A stretch of 64,000 nt of DNA from Hordeum vulgare subsp. vulgare (taxonomy: Eukaryota; Streptophyta; Magnoliopsida; Poales; Poaceae), in NCBI RefSeq assembly GCF_904849725.1, contig NC_058524.1, forward strand, positions 349,801,823 through 349,865,822, in the 5' to 3' direction. The notes beneath the pieces were generated by a model. It did no database searches and was not told where the DNA came from. It was given only the letters and a program-made list of their open reading frames with translations. Shown one piece after another: positions 1-11,290 of the stretch. Positions within the stretch are counted from its first letter, which is position 1. The number at the start of each line of letters is the position of its first letter. The translations under genes and the position numbers were made by a program.

Positions 1-7
1 GCGCAGA

Positions 8-430
8 CTGTTTGTGATGGACTAAAATAATGAAAATGGTTAATTGAATACAAGTGTGTGCGATGTACGACTTACAATTAACTCTAATAAACTATTTGCA
101 CTGATATAGCAGAACACCAACGATTGTCCAGATGATTATGTGTGCGATCAATGTCATAAATGTGAGATGGATGATCTGTTTGTGATGACATAAAATAACA
201 CAAACGATCACCCAGATCAAGATGTGGGAGATAGGCGACAAACACGTTGCCCGGATGAACTATTTGCGATGAGAAATTTTGACACAAACTATTGCACAGA
301 TGAAGATGTGTGTGATAAACAACATGCAGATAACTCAGATGAATTGTTGTGATGAGCCAAAATAACACAAACAGAGAATGTGATTGCATAACGAAATTAA
401 ACATCGAAATACATAAGTGACCACACACAT
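8..430. repeat. 84-bp tandem repeat, about 5 copies
   Basis: Units begin at 8, 92, 176, 260 and 344, an exact 84-bp step. Each starts with a variant of CTRTTTGYGATGA. Each unit splits into two related 42-bp halves, visible as ACAAACGATCACCCAGAT against ACAAACACGTTGCCCGGAT in the third unit. Because 84 is a multiple of three, the minus strand stays open over 84-428, but this looks like a by-product of the period and not a gene. Arrays of this kind resemble subterminal repeats of Triticeae CACTA transposons; I see no CACTA terminus or transposase, so that assignment is an inference. Confidence 0.75.
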
Positions 431-548
431 AACATTAGCACACCTTAATAAAAAATTAAACACATAACAACATGATTGCATAACCTAACTAAGCATGCAA
501 ATACATAAGTGACTACACACATAACATTGGCGCACACCTCAATAAACT
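379..548. repeat. imperfect direct repeat, 92-bp spacing
   Basis: The block around TGATTGCATAAC at 381 recurs at 473. Both copies continue through AATACATAAGTGAC, CACACATAACATT and a run ending in AATAAA. It directly follows the 84-bp array and may belong to the same transposon end. Confidence 0.65.
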
Positions 549-590
549 ATTACTTGCGTAATAAACTATGAGAAACGATCATCAAATCAT

Positions 591-1224
591 CTACTTCTTG
601 TGACGCTTGCCGCCACTGCTCTGCTTGCTGCTCGATCCCTCGTCTTCTTCACATAGGAGGCACTTCCTCATGTCAACGATCCTCCTCACTTCTGTAGCAT
701 GTGTACGCTTCCATGGCTGCGGTCTGGATGTGATATTCATCCAGTCTCTTCACCCGCTTGTGCCAGACAAGCTTATTCTTCTCACCCTCATCCTTCATGT
801 CTCTATAGTAGGGGTTGATGATGGCCACATCGAGGTCAACATGGGATGTCGACAAGGTACTGGCATGCCAAGACCGAAGTCTTGAGCACCTTTGGATCAT
901 TGGTGGCATCCATCGTAGCAAACCTGTAGTCGAGGCTGTTGAAAAACCTGGTGAAATGCTCGCAAGGCCTAGTGGCCAGTCAGTATTGTAGAGGAGGAAA
1001 TGATGGCACACACACAACTGGGAGACGGCAACCTTATGATCATGCCCGGCACGATCGCCGGTGTATGCGAGGTCAAAGCCGACCACTTTGTACTTGTCAT
1101 CCGCACCAAGCAACCGCTCCATTGTATTGATGGACTTCTCCACCATGACCGGGTCATCGGTTGACACCACCATGAGGCCTGTCTTCCTCAAGTGGGTGTC
1201 CACATGGTGCACGCTGAACTCCAT
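591..1224 (-). pseudogene. 3'-5' exonuclease-like (RNase H-fold) pseudogene
   Basis: Read on the minus strand, the N-terminal part contains HLRKTGLMVVSTDDP and KYKVVGFDLAYT. The latter matches the first exonuclease motif (F-D-x-E) of a grass family related to the WRN-type 3'-5' exonuclease domain. The middle is out of frame from about 1070 to 850. The C-terminal half resumes with NPYYRDMKDE and RLDEYHIQTAAMEAYT. A further frameshift near 690 moves the end into another frame, whose serine/lysine-rich tail stops at 591-593. The catalytic glutamate of the first motif is alanine. At least three frame breaks make it a pseudogene. The family is recalled, not searched; proteins of this kind are multicopy in wheat and barley. 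Confidence 0.6.
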
Positions 1225-1549
1225 TGGAGCGCCTCTTATAGTATCGTTGAGGGTGTGCTTATTGTGTTGTGGGGTGCGATCGAAAGCATGAAGACACTAT
1301 GGTTAATGGACCCGAGTAAAAATGGGGGCCGAACATCCGGCATGTACAGATGGCAGTCTTTGCAATGCATGATTCAGTCGTGGAGCACGTAAATGCATGG
1401 GGCGACACGCGTGGCGCAACCACATGTAGACGGAGCCCCGAACGTGATCGTGGGCAGGCCCCAACCGCTGGTAGAGCGTGTGCGGAGGGGCACGAGAGCA
1501 GCGCATGTGAAGGGACACAAGAGAAGAGTGCTAGGAGGAATGCGAGGTC

Positions 1550-1745
1550 GAACCAGAGCATTTTATACTTGTCCTTGTCAAGCAACAGGACCATAACGTT
1601 GGAGTTCTCCACCGAGATTGGATGGTTGGTGTACACCATCGAGAGCCCCCGTATGTGAACCTTTTGTTCGTGTTCACTACAACATGCATGTTGAACTGGC
1701 GCTCGTCGTCGGTATCCCCTACGAGGGCCATTGGAGCCGCATTGG
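1550..1745 (-). pseudogene. second, partial exonuclease-like fragment
   Basis: Upstream of the first copy on the same strand, a short stretch reads SMVYTNHP and, after a frameshift, DKDKYKMLWFDLAF. This parallels the N-terminal half of the neighbouring pseudogene, including the FDLA motif lacking the catalytic glutamate. Coding similarity ends at about 1550. Sequence from there to 1224 gives no recognisable protein. It may be a tandem duplicate or a shuffled fragment. Confidence 0.45.
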
Positions 1746-2199
1746 GTACCCTCGGTCGTGGTTGTGCTTCTTAAGTTCCAGATACTAATCATCAATTGCA
1801 TCTTAAGGTCCAAATATTAATCGTACATTGCATACTATGGAAAACAATTGTACTACCAAAATATGAGTCTCATACGATGCCATTTGAATGATTGTATCAC
1901 AAATGACAGAACTAGTACAAAGATTCAAATTCCAGAATTACAAGGCTCAAATTCAAAGATTACAAGGTTCAAACCGATAATAAAAATGAAATTCAGCCTA
2001 TGTGTGGGCCGCGTGAACCGACCAGCGCCACACGCTATCCTGGTTGACCTCCTCATTACCAGCCCAAGGCCGAGATGAGCTCCCCCATCTATTCCTCGCC
2101 CCATGTATTATTTTTTATCATGCGCTCGCCCATTGTTGTAGCCTAGAAGTTAGTTTCATCCCTATGTAGTCTTATTTTTAGGTTCCACGAATTTGCCTA
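1746..2199. other. unassigned sequence
   Basis: No gene or classifiable repeat is seen. A short internal repetition of ATTCAAA and TTACAAGG occurs at 1921-1975. The left limit of the adjacent LTR fragment is not sharp and may fall anywhere from about 2200 to 2270. Confidence 0.4.
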
Positions 2200-3871
2200 T
2201 TAACTTGGAGATTTTGGAATTACAGAAATGCTATGTTTTTTTTGCATTGCTCATAGATAAATGACCATGCATCGGATGAAAATATTTTATATATGTAAAA
2301 TGCTTAGAATTTTGTGTAGGTTAATAATATCCAAGTTTAATGCATGATAAAAATTGTTTAACTTGTTGTTTTAAGGTAATTTGCGTAAATGTCATAATCT
2401 TGCATAATTGTTGTGTCATTTTTTCCAAACTAAATATCCACATGTTATATATGACTTTGGGGTATGAAAATTCATAGAATACATAGGTGCATTTAGTTTT
2501 GTCATTGAGCAAGTTTGTGTGCATGCTATTCTTGCTCTGATGCACTTTTCTTATTTTTGTGTGATTTAATCCATGCATCATACGATATTTTATTGAACCT
2601 GAGATGTGGCCTTTGTGATGTGCACTAGCCCCTAGTGTTTTTTTCCATGAAAATGCATGTTTAGACGTTATTTTCCAGCATCCAACATGCCATAAAAATG
2701 TTGTTGTTAGTAGGGTCAAAATAATTCTAAGTCTGAGAATGTGATTATTTCAAAATGCCATGTTGTGGTGATTCAATCTATGATTTTGTGCATAATTAGA
2801 CCTTTTTTAGTATGGATTGAAATGAATTGCATCATGCCTACTACCATGCGGTAAATTTTCATGCCATTATATGACTTGTAACATATGTTTTTGTTTCTCT
2901 CAATATGCATTCACAATAAAACTGCTATGTTAAAAATTGTTATTTTCACTAAGTATGAAATTGTGTTCAAGTAGCCATCTTGTGATTTCATTTCCTAGTA
3001 ATCCATGTGTCTATTTAATTGCTTTTGTGAGTTGAATTGTTGTGCATCATGTCAACTACTGCCTCATGTATTGTTTCTGCATTTTACATTCTTGTAGCCT
3101 GTAGTTTTGGTGCGTGTATGTAGTATCGAAAGTATGTCTAGAGGGGGTGATTAGACTACTTACAACATGAAATTTTGGCCTTTTCCCAATTTTAGTCGAG
3201 GGGCAGTTTTGGCAGTTATAACAAGTCAAGTACACCCTACACATGTAGTTCTAAGAGTCTAGCAGTGGAATGTAAAACATGCAAGTGTAAAGTGAAGAGG
3301 CAAGGTAGGGAGATCAAACACATGAGGTTAACAATGCGATTTTTGGCATGGTTCCGATAGGTGGCGCTATCCTACGTCAATGTTAGTGGAGACTTCAACC
3401 CATGGGGGGTAACGGCTGCGAGAGTCCATGGAGGGATACACCCACAAGGGGTCCACGAAGAAGCGGTCTTGCCTATTCCACCTTGGCTTCCGCCCACGAA
3501 GGACTAGTCTTACTCACGGTAGATCTTCACGAAGTAGGCGATCTCCTTGCCCTTACAAACATCTTGGTTCAACTGCACAACATGAAGTAGGAGGCTCCCA
3601 AGCGACACCTAACAAATCTAGGAATTACTTACTCTTGTGCTTTTAAAGATAGTCTCCTCAACACAAATCACTCTGTCACAGAATAGGCATGGGTAGGAGA
3701 GATTTATTTGGTGGAAAGCACTTTGGGGAGGCTAGAGATCAAGTTTCAAATAATTGGATTGGAATATCTTGGTTTCAACACATGAGTAGGTGGTTCTCTC
3801 TCGGAAAATGGATCTGGCAATGAAGTGTGTGTTCTGATTGCTTCTCCCACGAGTGAGAGGTGGGTGAAGGG

Positions 3872-3882
3872 GTATATATAGG
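3872..3882 (-). promoter_or_regulatory. TATA box of the solo Copia LTR
   Basis: CCTATATATAC on the minus strand lies just downstream of a cluster of TCGGTG/CACCGA motifs at about 3910-4240. The equivalent box in the 14732-16207 LTR is at 15407-15418. This is the likely U3 core promoter. Confidence 0.6.
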
Positions 3883-3909
3883 CAGCACGCAAAATCTAAC
3901 TGTTACACC

Positions 3910-4240
3910 TAAAGTGGCAAACTCGGTGACAACGAAGCCATAAACTCGGTGATACTGATTCACACGAAAGGAAGTAACTTTTGAATCTCGGTGGGACCGA
4001 TATACACAACTCGGTGGCACCGAAAAGGTGGCTAACGGTCACATGACCAAACTCTGTGGCACCGATACTCAAACTTGGAAATTCTGATTTTGTGTACCGA
4101 GGCAACAAAAAGTTGGTCACCCTGAACTCGGTAGCACCGATATGGATTCAGTTGCACCAATTTTGTGGGAATGGCTAGGGTTTCTGTGTGAGGTCAAACT
4201 CGGTGTGTCTGAAGTGTGAAAGTTGCTGACACCGAATTTG
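3910..4240. promoter_or_regulatory. cluster of TCGGTGnCACCGA-like palindromes
   Basis: About nine full or half matches to the palindrome TCGGTGNCACCGA occur in 330 bp, immediately upstream of the TATA box in the LTR's own orientation. The same motif is dense in the other two LTRs of this family (15050-15370 and 54700-55020). It may be a U3 enhancer repeat; no binding factor is known to me. Confidence 0.5.
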
Positions 4241-6401
4241 AGTATGTGGAATTGGACATAACGGTTATGTGGGAAAAATGACTAAGTATTTTGGTGGCTA
4301 TCTTTGAGCACTTGAGCAACCAGTTCATTTCATTACCTTACCCCCTTTTAATAGTATTGGATTTCCTATGGACTCAAAAGTGATTTCTCACAAATATAAA
4401 ATGAGGAGTCTTATAGCTTTAAGCTTGACCCAATCTTATTCCTTTCTTGCATCAAGGGGCATCTCCACATAAGCCTTTAGCCAAAGCATCTTTTGAACTT
4501 TTCTGAAATATACTTGGAAAAACATGTTAGTCCAATGATGCATATGTTGTGATCAATTATCAAAACCACCCTAGGGAGAAATTGTGCTTTCAGTGTAAAA
4601 TGCCATGTTCCTGTTTTTGGATAAATTATAGCTATATCTTGTATTGGTTGTATTTGTGGAACCATTGCTCCATTTTGAACATGCCATATATGAATCTTTC
4701 TTAGAATCTCTAGTAGTTTCATAATATCTTATTTCATCCATGATTTAACATGCTTGTGGTTGTCATTTGCATGCACTTTTTATTCATGACGTATTATCTT
4801 GAGTTGGTCACATCTTTTAGACCGTTCCTCCATTTTAGATGAACTATATATGTAAATTGACTAGAATGACGTGTAGTATTATGTGGTGCATTTTTTACCT
4901 GTATAATAAATATAAAATATATTTAGTTCAGATCTCGACCAATTTCGAAAGTATGGTGTCGTTTCGGAAATACTATAAGTTGTTTCCGAGCTCATTTAAA
5001 ATGCCTAGATATTGTAGTTTATTTATTATTTCCATCTTGGCATGTTTATACACATTTAATATTGTCATGTACCTAAACGGGAGTGAACTAAGTAATTAAA
5101 ATGTGGAGTTTTGTCAATATGCAACTCTTGCATATTGAACTTCACTTAATGTGTAGTATTTATTGATGTGCTTAGTCATGCCTTGCATAATCGTATGGAC
5201 ATGTATCATAATTTTTGGCGCATCATGTCATGCATACATTGTGGTGTTATCATGTGTTGATTGTTGTTTTTGGATTATTTCTTCTTGATAGAGTTCGAAA
5301 ACCGATTCGGAGTGTGAGGATTCGTTCGACTATGTCGTTCGTCTACTTCATGGATTCGTTCTTCTTCGAAGCGGGATCTCACGCAAGATGACCATTTCCC
5401 TGGATACCACAACTATCATTGTTATGCTAGTTGTCTCATTACCTACCACTTAAATGTCAAGCCTCCCAACATTGCCATGAAAAGCCTCTAACACCCTCCG
5501 CATCCAAGCAAACCATTGTTTGGCTAAGTTACCGCTTGCTTAGTCCTTCTTATAGCATTGCTAGTTGCACGTGCAAGTTCCTTTCCATATGACAACATGG
5601 ATTCCTTGATTTATCACAATATTATTGCTATTTAATTTAATGCACCTATATACTTGGTAAAAGTTGGAAGGCTTCGCCTTTTGGCTCGGTGTTTTGTTTC
5701 ACCTTTGCCGCCCTAGTTACTTGTGTACCGGTGTTACGTTCCATATGTACTACCCCTAACATGCTTGGGGTTGTTATGGGGACCCCCTTGATAATTCTTC
5801 TTAGGTTAAATCTCTTCTGACAGGGCCGAATTTTGGTACTACATTTGCCTAATAACTAATAACAATTCATAGGGACTTCCCGGACCCCGTGGACAATTAA
5901 TCAACAACCCGGGCTAGTGCTTGTCATGAGTGTTGGTCCAAACTAGAGCACTGTATGGGGCCACCCCGGGGTAACTCACGTGATTTCTATCAGGCCACTG
6001 TACACTAGTGTATCCCTTCATGTCCTAAAAACGAGATACGCGGCTCCTATCGGGTTCGTTGACATGTCGGGCGGCCTTGCTGGATTTATTTTACCTTTTA
6101 CGAAATATCTTGTGCATCGGGATTTGCGGATACTTTGGGATATCCTGAGGTTGAGGTTTTCCACCGGGATTCCGATGAGACTACGGGTTTTCCATTGTTT
6201 AGGTTTTCCACGTAGCTTGTGGCTAGTTTGTGATGGATGAGTTGGAGCACCCCTGTAGAGTTAAATATTTCTGAGAGCCATGCCCGCAGTTATGTGGAAA
6301 CTTTGTTTAACACTCGGTCATAGCAAACTTGAAGTGAACTCAAATAAAACATTCCTACTATGTGCACAATTGTGGTTGTCTCTACTCGTGAGTTCTGAAT
6401 C

Positions 6402-6512
6402 CAAGAGAGGACAAGGTGGGCTTATGGGTAGTGGACGTGAACTAATAATGATCAAGAAGTTATCCAAGAGAGGACAGGGTGGGCTTATGGATTATTATTA
6501 GTTCACGTCCAT
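6402..6512. repeat. local inverted and direct micro-duplication
   Basis: TCCAAGAGAGGACA is repeated at 6402 and about 6464 with its downstream context. The block GGACGTGAACTAATAAT at about 6434 is the inverse of ATTATTAGTTCACGTCC ending at 6512. Related LTR copies have only one orientation here, so this copy gained an inverted duplication, forming a hairpin. Confidence 0.65.
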
Positions 6513-9500
6513 TATGCATAGGTCACCCCCTCTTATTATTGTACTCGTAAGTTAGCCACTCAAGAAAATGCTTAGTGCTTGCTACAGCATCACCACTTAA
6601 CCATACTTGAACCGTTAAGCTTTGCTAGTCTTGATATCTTTGGAAATGAGATTGCTCAATTCCTATGGCTCACAGATTACTACAATAATAGTTGCAGGTA
6701 TAGGTAAACCGATACTTTGACGTGAGCACGATGATTTTTCTGTTTGGAGTTTCTTCTTCTTCTTCTCCATCGATCATAGGATGGGTTCTAGGCCGGTAGC
6801 CTAGGATTGCAAGGATGGACGTCGTTTTGTCGTTTGATTTTGTCTGTAGTCGGACCCTGCTCTTCTATATGGTAATTGAATGTATGTTTGTATTGAGATG
6901 ATCATGATTAGCTTGTGGCCAATGTAAGCCAATTCCATATACTCATCTCTTCTTTACATGTACTTGTAACGATACCCATTCTTGCAAAATGTCGAGTTGC
7001 TCTTCTATCCCTGTCGAGGCCCTCAAGCCAAAATAAGGATAGGATCACATCTTGGGTTTTACACTCAGCAATCTCATTTCCAAGGATATCAAAACTAGCA
7101 AAGCTTAATTAGTGAGGTATGGTTAAGTGGTGAGGTTGCAACAGCCCTAAGCATTTGATATATGGATAACTTATGAGTCTGAGAATAAGAAGATGATCTA
7201 TGCATAAACATACATGAATTAATAATGATCAAGAAGTGATCCTGAACACCTACTTACGAGTCATTCAAAACCCAATCGTGTTCTCTTCTTTGTTTAAACC
7301 TTACAAGGATAAATGGTCACGGTTACGCACACGCTTAGTATATTTTAATTGGGTTTGCTTCAAGCTTACTAAAACTGTGTGTTCAACAAATTTCCATGTT
7401 GCCACATAACCACGGGCACGACTTTCCGAATGATTGAACCGTGCAGGGGTGCTCCAATTGATCCACCACAAACTAGCCACAAGCTGCGGTGGAAAACCTC
7501 AACCTCGACTTAGACCAAAGTATCGTTGGAATCCGAGCGCACAAGACATTGGTTAAAGGTAAAACAAATCCAGAAAGTCCTCCCGGAAAGCCAGATCTAC
7601 ATCTAGAGTCGCTCTCTATCTATGGGCATCATCTCTCTACGCAAAGTGGACGGTAGCCAAAGAAAATTCCTCGAGTTGCCCGGAGGTGGAACTGCCGACT
7701 GCCAGCTAGGTGGTGCAACACTCCTGAGGAGAAAACGTCGAGGGTTCTTGATTAATTATCCACGGGGTGATCATGCCTGATGGAAGTTTTAGTTGTTATT
7801 AAGGAAATAGTACTAATGTTGAGACTTGTTGTAAGGTTTTATCCCAAAAGAAAAATCAAGGGGTTCCCCATAACAACCTCAAGCATGTTAGGAGCGCTCA
7901 ATATGGAACTTAACATTGGTAAACAAAAACTAGGGTGGCAAAGGTGGAACAAAACACGGAACAAAAGGCCAAGCCTTCCACCTTATACCAAGTATATAGG
8001 TGCATTAAATTAGACAACAAGAATATTGTGATATCCCCAAGATAACCATGTCATCACATGAAACAACCTTCACCTACATCTAGAAACGCCATAAGAAGGG
8101 ATGAGCAAGCGCTAACATAGCCAAACATCGGTTTGCTAGGACGTCGAGGGTTAAAGACTTATCATGGCATTTTGGGATGCTCGAGAAACAAGTGGTAGGA
8201 AGTGATACATAGAGATAGAAATGGGACAACTAGCATAGCAATGATAGTAGTGGCTTCTAGGAAAATGATCATGTTTCCTTAGGTCTCGCTTGGAAGAAGA
8301 ATGTATCCGGGAAGAAGACGAACGGGCGTAGTTGAACGAATGCTGACACTCTGAAATTCTTTTGGCACTCTAGTGAGGAGAAGCAAATCCGAAAAAACAA
8401 GTGACATGATAAACACCACAACATCTTCATGGCATGATGCACAAACAAATATGATGCATGTCCATACAAATATGCATGGTATGGCAAACAGAGCGAAAAA
8501 ACTACACATTAAGTGAAGTTCAAAATGCGATGATTTTCATATTGAAGAAACTCCACATATGTATTAATTAGTGCACTCTTATTTAGGTACCCAACAAGTT
8601 TAACTGTTGTTAAACATGGCAAGAGGTGAAGCACAAATAAACTATCTATTAAGGCAATTTAAATGAGCCCAAAAGCAACATGTAGTATTTCTGAAATGAC
8701 AATATATGCAAATTTTGAACTTGTTTTAGATCGGAACTAGACATATATTATATTTATTAAACATGAAATATAAAGTGCACCATGTGATTCTACTCGTTAT
8801 TCTAGGCGATTTACATATGTAGATCATTTAAAATTGAGCTATGTCCTAGAAGATATGATCAACACAAGATAAAAATATTCATGAATTCAAAATGCGTGCA
8901 AAAAACAACCACAAACATTTAAATCATGGATGCAACTTGATATTATGAAACTACATGGAATTCTAGGGAAGCTTCATACACAAGATGTTCAAAATGGAAC
9001 CATGGTTCAACAATAACAATCAACACAAGTTTTGTTATAATCCCTCCAAAACAGCAACATAGAAATTTACATCCATCAAAACTACAAGCTACAAGAATGT
9101 ACAATCACAAACAAGACATGGGGCAGTAGTATGTTATATGCACTTCATTTCATCGAAATGAGGCATGGTGAAAAGAGTCTTGGATTAATTGCTAGGATGC
9201 TCACAACATGGCGAGAAAATTTAGCAGATAAGGACTTACTGAAAATCACAAATTTTCAGAAAGAGAGTTAACATGAAGGAATATTCATGGCAAGATTTAA
9301 ATAAGCTACAAGACTTCTCATGTCATGAAATACCACAGCGTGGTAGTAGGCCACATGGACTTCATTTCATTCAATATAAGCATGAGCAAAATATTCACAT
9401 AAACATGGCTATTATCCACAAAAGATGCAATGTTGAAAATTACAGATTCTCACACTTTTTGAAAATTAGGGTAGACATAAGTAGTAGTTTTTCACAAGTT

Positions 9501-9630
9501 GACATCTTTGAGGCTAGAATTAAATATGATGCACAATCTTTTCATGGCAACACATGGCACAACATGATAGTCCATAACATGCATTTCCAAACATCCAAAG
9601 TGAGCATACTCAAAAGAATTATTTAAGCAA

Positions 9631-9707
9631 GATAGATTCATGGCAATTAACAAGACATGATAGATCCATGGCAGTTAACAAGACAGATCCATGGCAATTA
9701 ACAAGAC
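9631..9707. repeat. short tandem repeat, three units of 23-28 bp
   Basis: Three successive units of 28, 26 and 23 bp share AGATCCATGGCAATTAACA with few changes. It is a small local expansion inside LTR B. Confidence 0.8.
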
Positions 9708-10369
9708 AAAATACTAAGTTCATGAATAGACTTGAGACTTAGAATTATTTCAGCTACCTCAAAAGAGCAACATTGCGTAGGCGTGTTCACATGATGAAAA
9801 CTGTAGCTAAACATGGATTTCTTGGCATGGAAAAAATACTAGCAACAATTAGACATGACATACTAAAAATTACTCCCTCGCACAATTTTATAGGATGCAT
9901 GGTTTTACTTAATATGATTTTTGCAAAATGGTACTTTTCATTGATAGAAAAATAGTTTTAATATGGAGGCCTCTTAAGTGCATCAAATGGGAATGCTAGA
10001 AAAGTTTTACGTGGAAAATAATGGTGTGGCATGATAGAGCACATCACTGAGACAAAATCACATGAAGCTACCACATGCATAGGAGCTACAGTTATTTAGA
10101 TATGAATTAAACTGTTTTACTAAGGCATTTATGCAAATTAAATGCAAACAACAAGTTAATCATTTTTAACATGGGTGAAACTTGGATATTGTGAAACTAC
10201 ACGAAATACTATGCATTTTACATATATAAATATTTTTAATCCGATGCACGGTTAATTAGTTATTGTATGCATGAAAATTGAAGGGTTTTTTGAAAACACA
10301 ATTCATGGGTTAATGTTAAAATCGCAACACTGGGAAAAACAATATCAAGCCGAATATGAGCAGTTCAGT

Positions 10370-11290
10370 CAAAGATAGGTACTAAAGTGCACACATGAGC
10401 GTTTTTTGCTAGAGCTTGCTCGTGATGGGCTTGGGCCAGAGGAGTTATGGGCGGACTGGGATTAGGAGGAGGCATCTGGCCCACACGAGCGGGGGAGGCA
10501 GCCCACGCGAGGATGCGAACGAGGCTTATGGCGCTGGTTGAGGGAGCTCCTAGTCGGTGCCTTAAGCGCCGGCTAGGAGAACCAGCGCCCACACGCCCAT
10601 CATAATGGGCCGGCCCAGTCTTCGGGCGGATTTTTTTATAAGAAATCAAAAAAGCAAAAAAAACATGAACATAAAAGGTTCACAAAAGCAAAAAATGGTT
10701 CACAAAATTTGAAACAAAAAGTTCACGAATTTGAAAAAATTCACTGGATCTGAAAAAATAGTTTACAAATTTTTATAAAGTTCATGGATTTTGGAAATTA
10801 TTTCATCAATTTGAAAAACGTTTTTAAAAATTTCGTTGAACTGAAAAAAGTTCACAAATCATAAAAAAGTTTATCATTTTTGAAAAAGTTCATCCATTTC
10901 AAAAAAAGTTAATCAAATCTCAGAAAGTTCATCATAATTTGAAAAAAGTTCATCGATATTCAAAAAAGTTCATAGAATTTTAATACAAAAATTTGTAAAA
11001 TTCTAAAACGGGTTCATTGATTTGGAAAAATATCTGTTCGTTTGAAAAAAAGTTAATCAAAAAATGGCTGCGTTTTTTGGAAAAATGAAAAATTATATAA
11101 AAATTAAAAGGAAAATGAAAAATTAATAAATTGAGTAAAGAAAAAAGATAAAAAGATAAACCGAAGAAAAACCAGTCTTAAAAAAACCTAAATGAAAAAA
11201 CCCATCTAAGAAGCTTTCGGAACTTTCACAAAACCGGAACCCCCTCCCGATGGGTTAGCCCATGACCGAACACTACACGTGCTGGTTAAG
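10370..11290. mobile_element. unclassified insertion with GTTCA-rich degenerate repeats
   Basis: The left third is GC-rich and includes GGGCCGGCCC at about 10608. It is followed over 10660-11065 by roughly fifteen degenerate units of the type GAAAAAGTTCATCNATTT, then an A-rich stretch. This is absent from the equivalent place in the other Sukkula-like LTRs. I recall similar repeats in Triticeae DNA transposons but find no clear terminal inverted repeats or target duplication, so class and exact borders are unknown. Confidence 0.4.

Larger units (their letters stand above)
3119..4592 (-). mobile_element. solo LTR of a Ty1/Copia family (copy 1)
   Basis: This 1474-bp LTR is bounded by TGTAG at left and GCTTTCA at right. 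It is flanked by a perfect 5-bp target duplication GTGTA at 3114-3118 and 4593-4597. It is the reverse complement of the 5' LTR at 14732-16207 (1476 bp). No internal domain or second LTR is present, so it is a solo LTR, presumably left by recombination between two LTRs. The related LTR copy at 53219-57900 shows the uninterrupted site at about 55975-55990. Confidence 0.9.
2200..7063 (+). mobile_element. Sukkula-like long LTR fragment A (5' truncated), hosting a solo Copia LTR
   Basis: This matches, in reverse complement, the right LTR of the complete element at 17271-27076. It ends at 7063 with ...GGGTTTTACA, the expected LTR 3' terminus. Its 5' end is missing: homology starts near the CATGCATCGGATGAAAAT block at 2270, some 1.7-1.8 kb inside the LTR. 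It is interrupted at 3119-4592 by a solo Copia LTR. No primer-binding site follows 7063; an inverted copy abuts it directly. All ORFs in it are short and uninformative. Confidence 0.75.

Noticed and set aside
84..428. 114-codon minus-strand frame as a repeat protein
   Set aside because: Openness follows from an 84-bp period divisible by three; no start context or family supports a gene.
6710..6760. Independent gene start near the TTCTTCTTCTTCTCC run
   Set aside because: The same stretch occurs in the other Sukkula-like LTRs at about 17570 and 22750, so it is part of the LTR.
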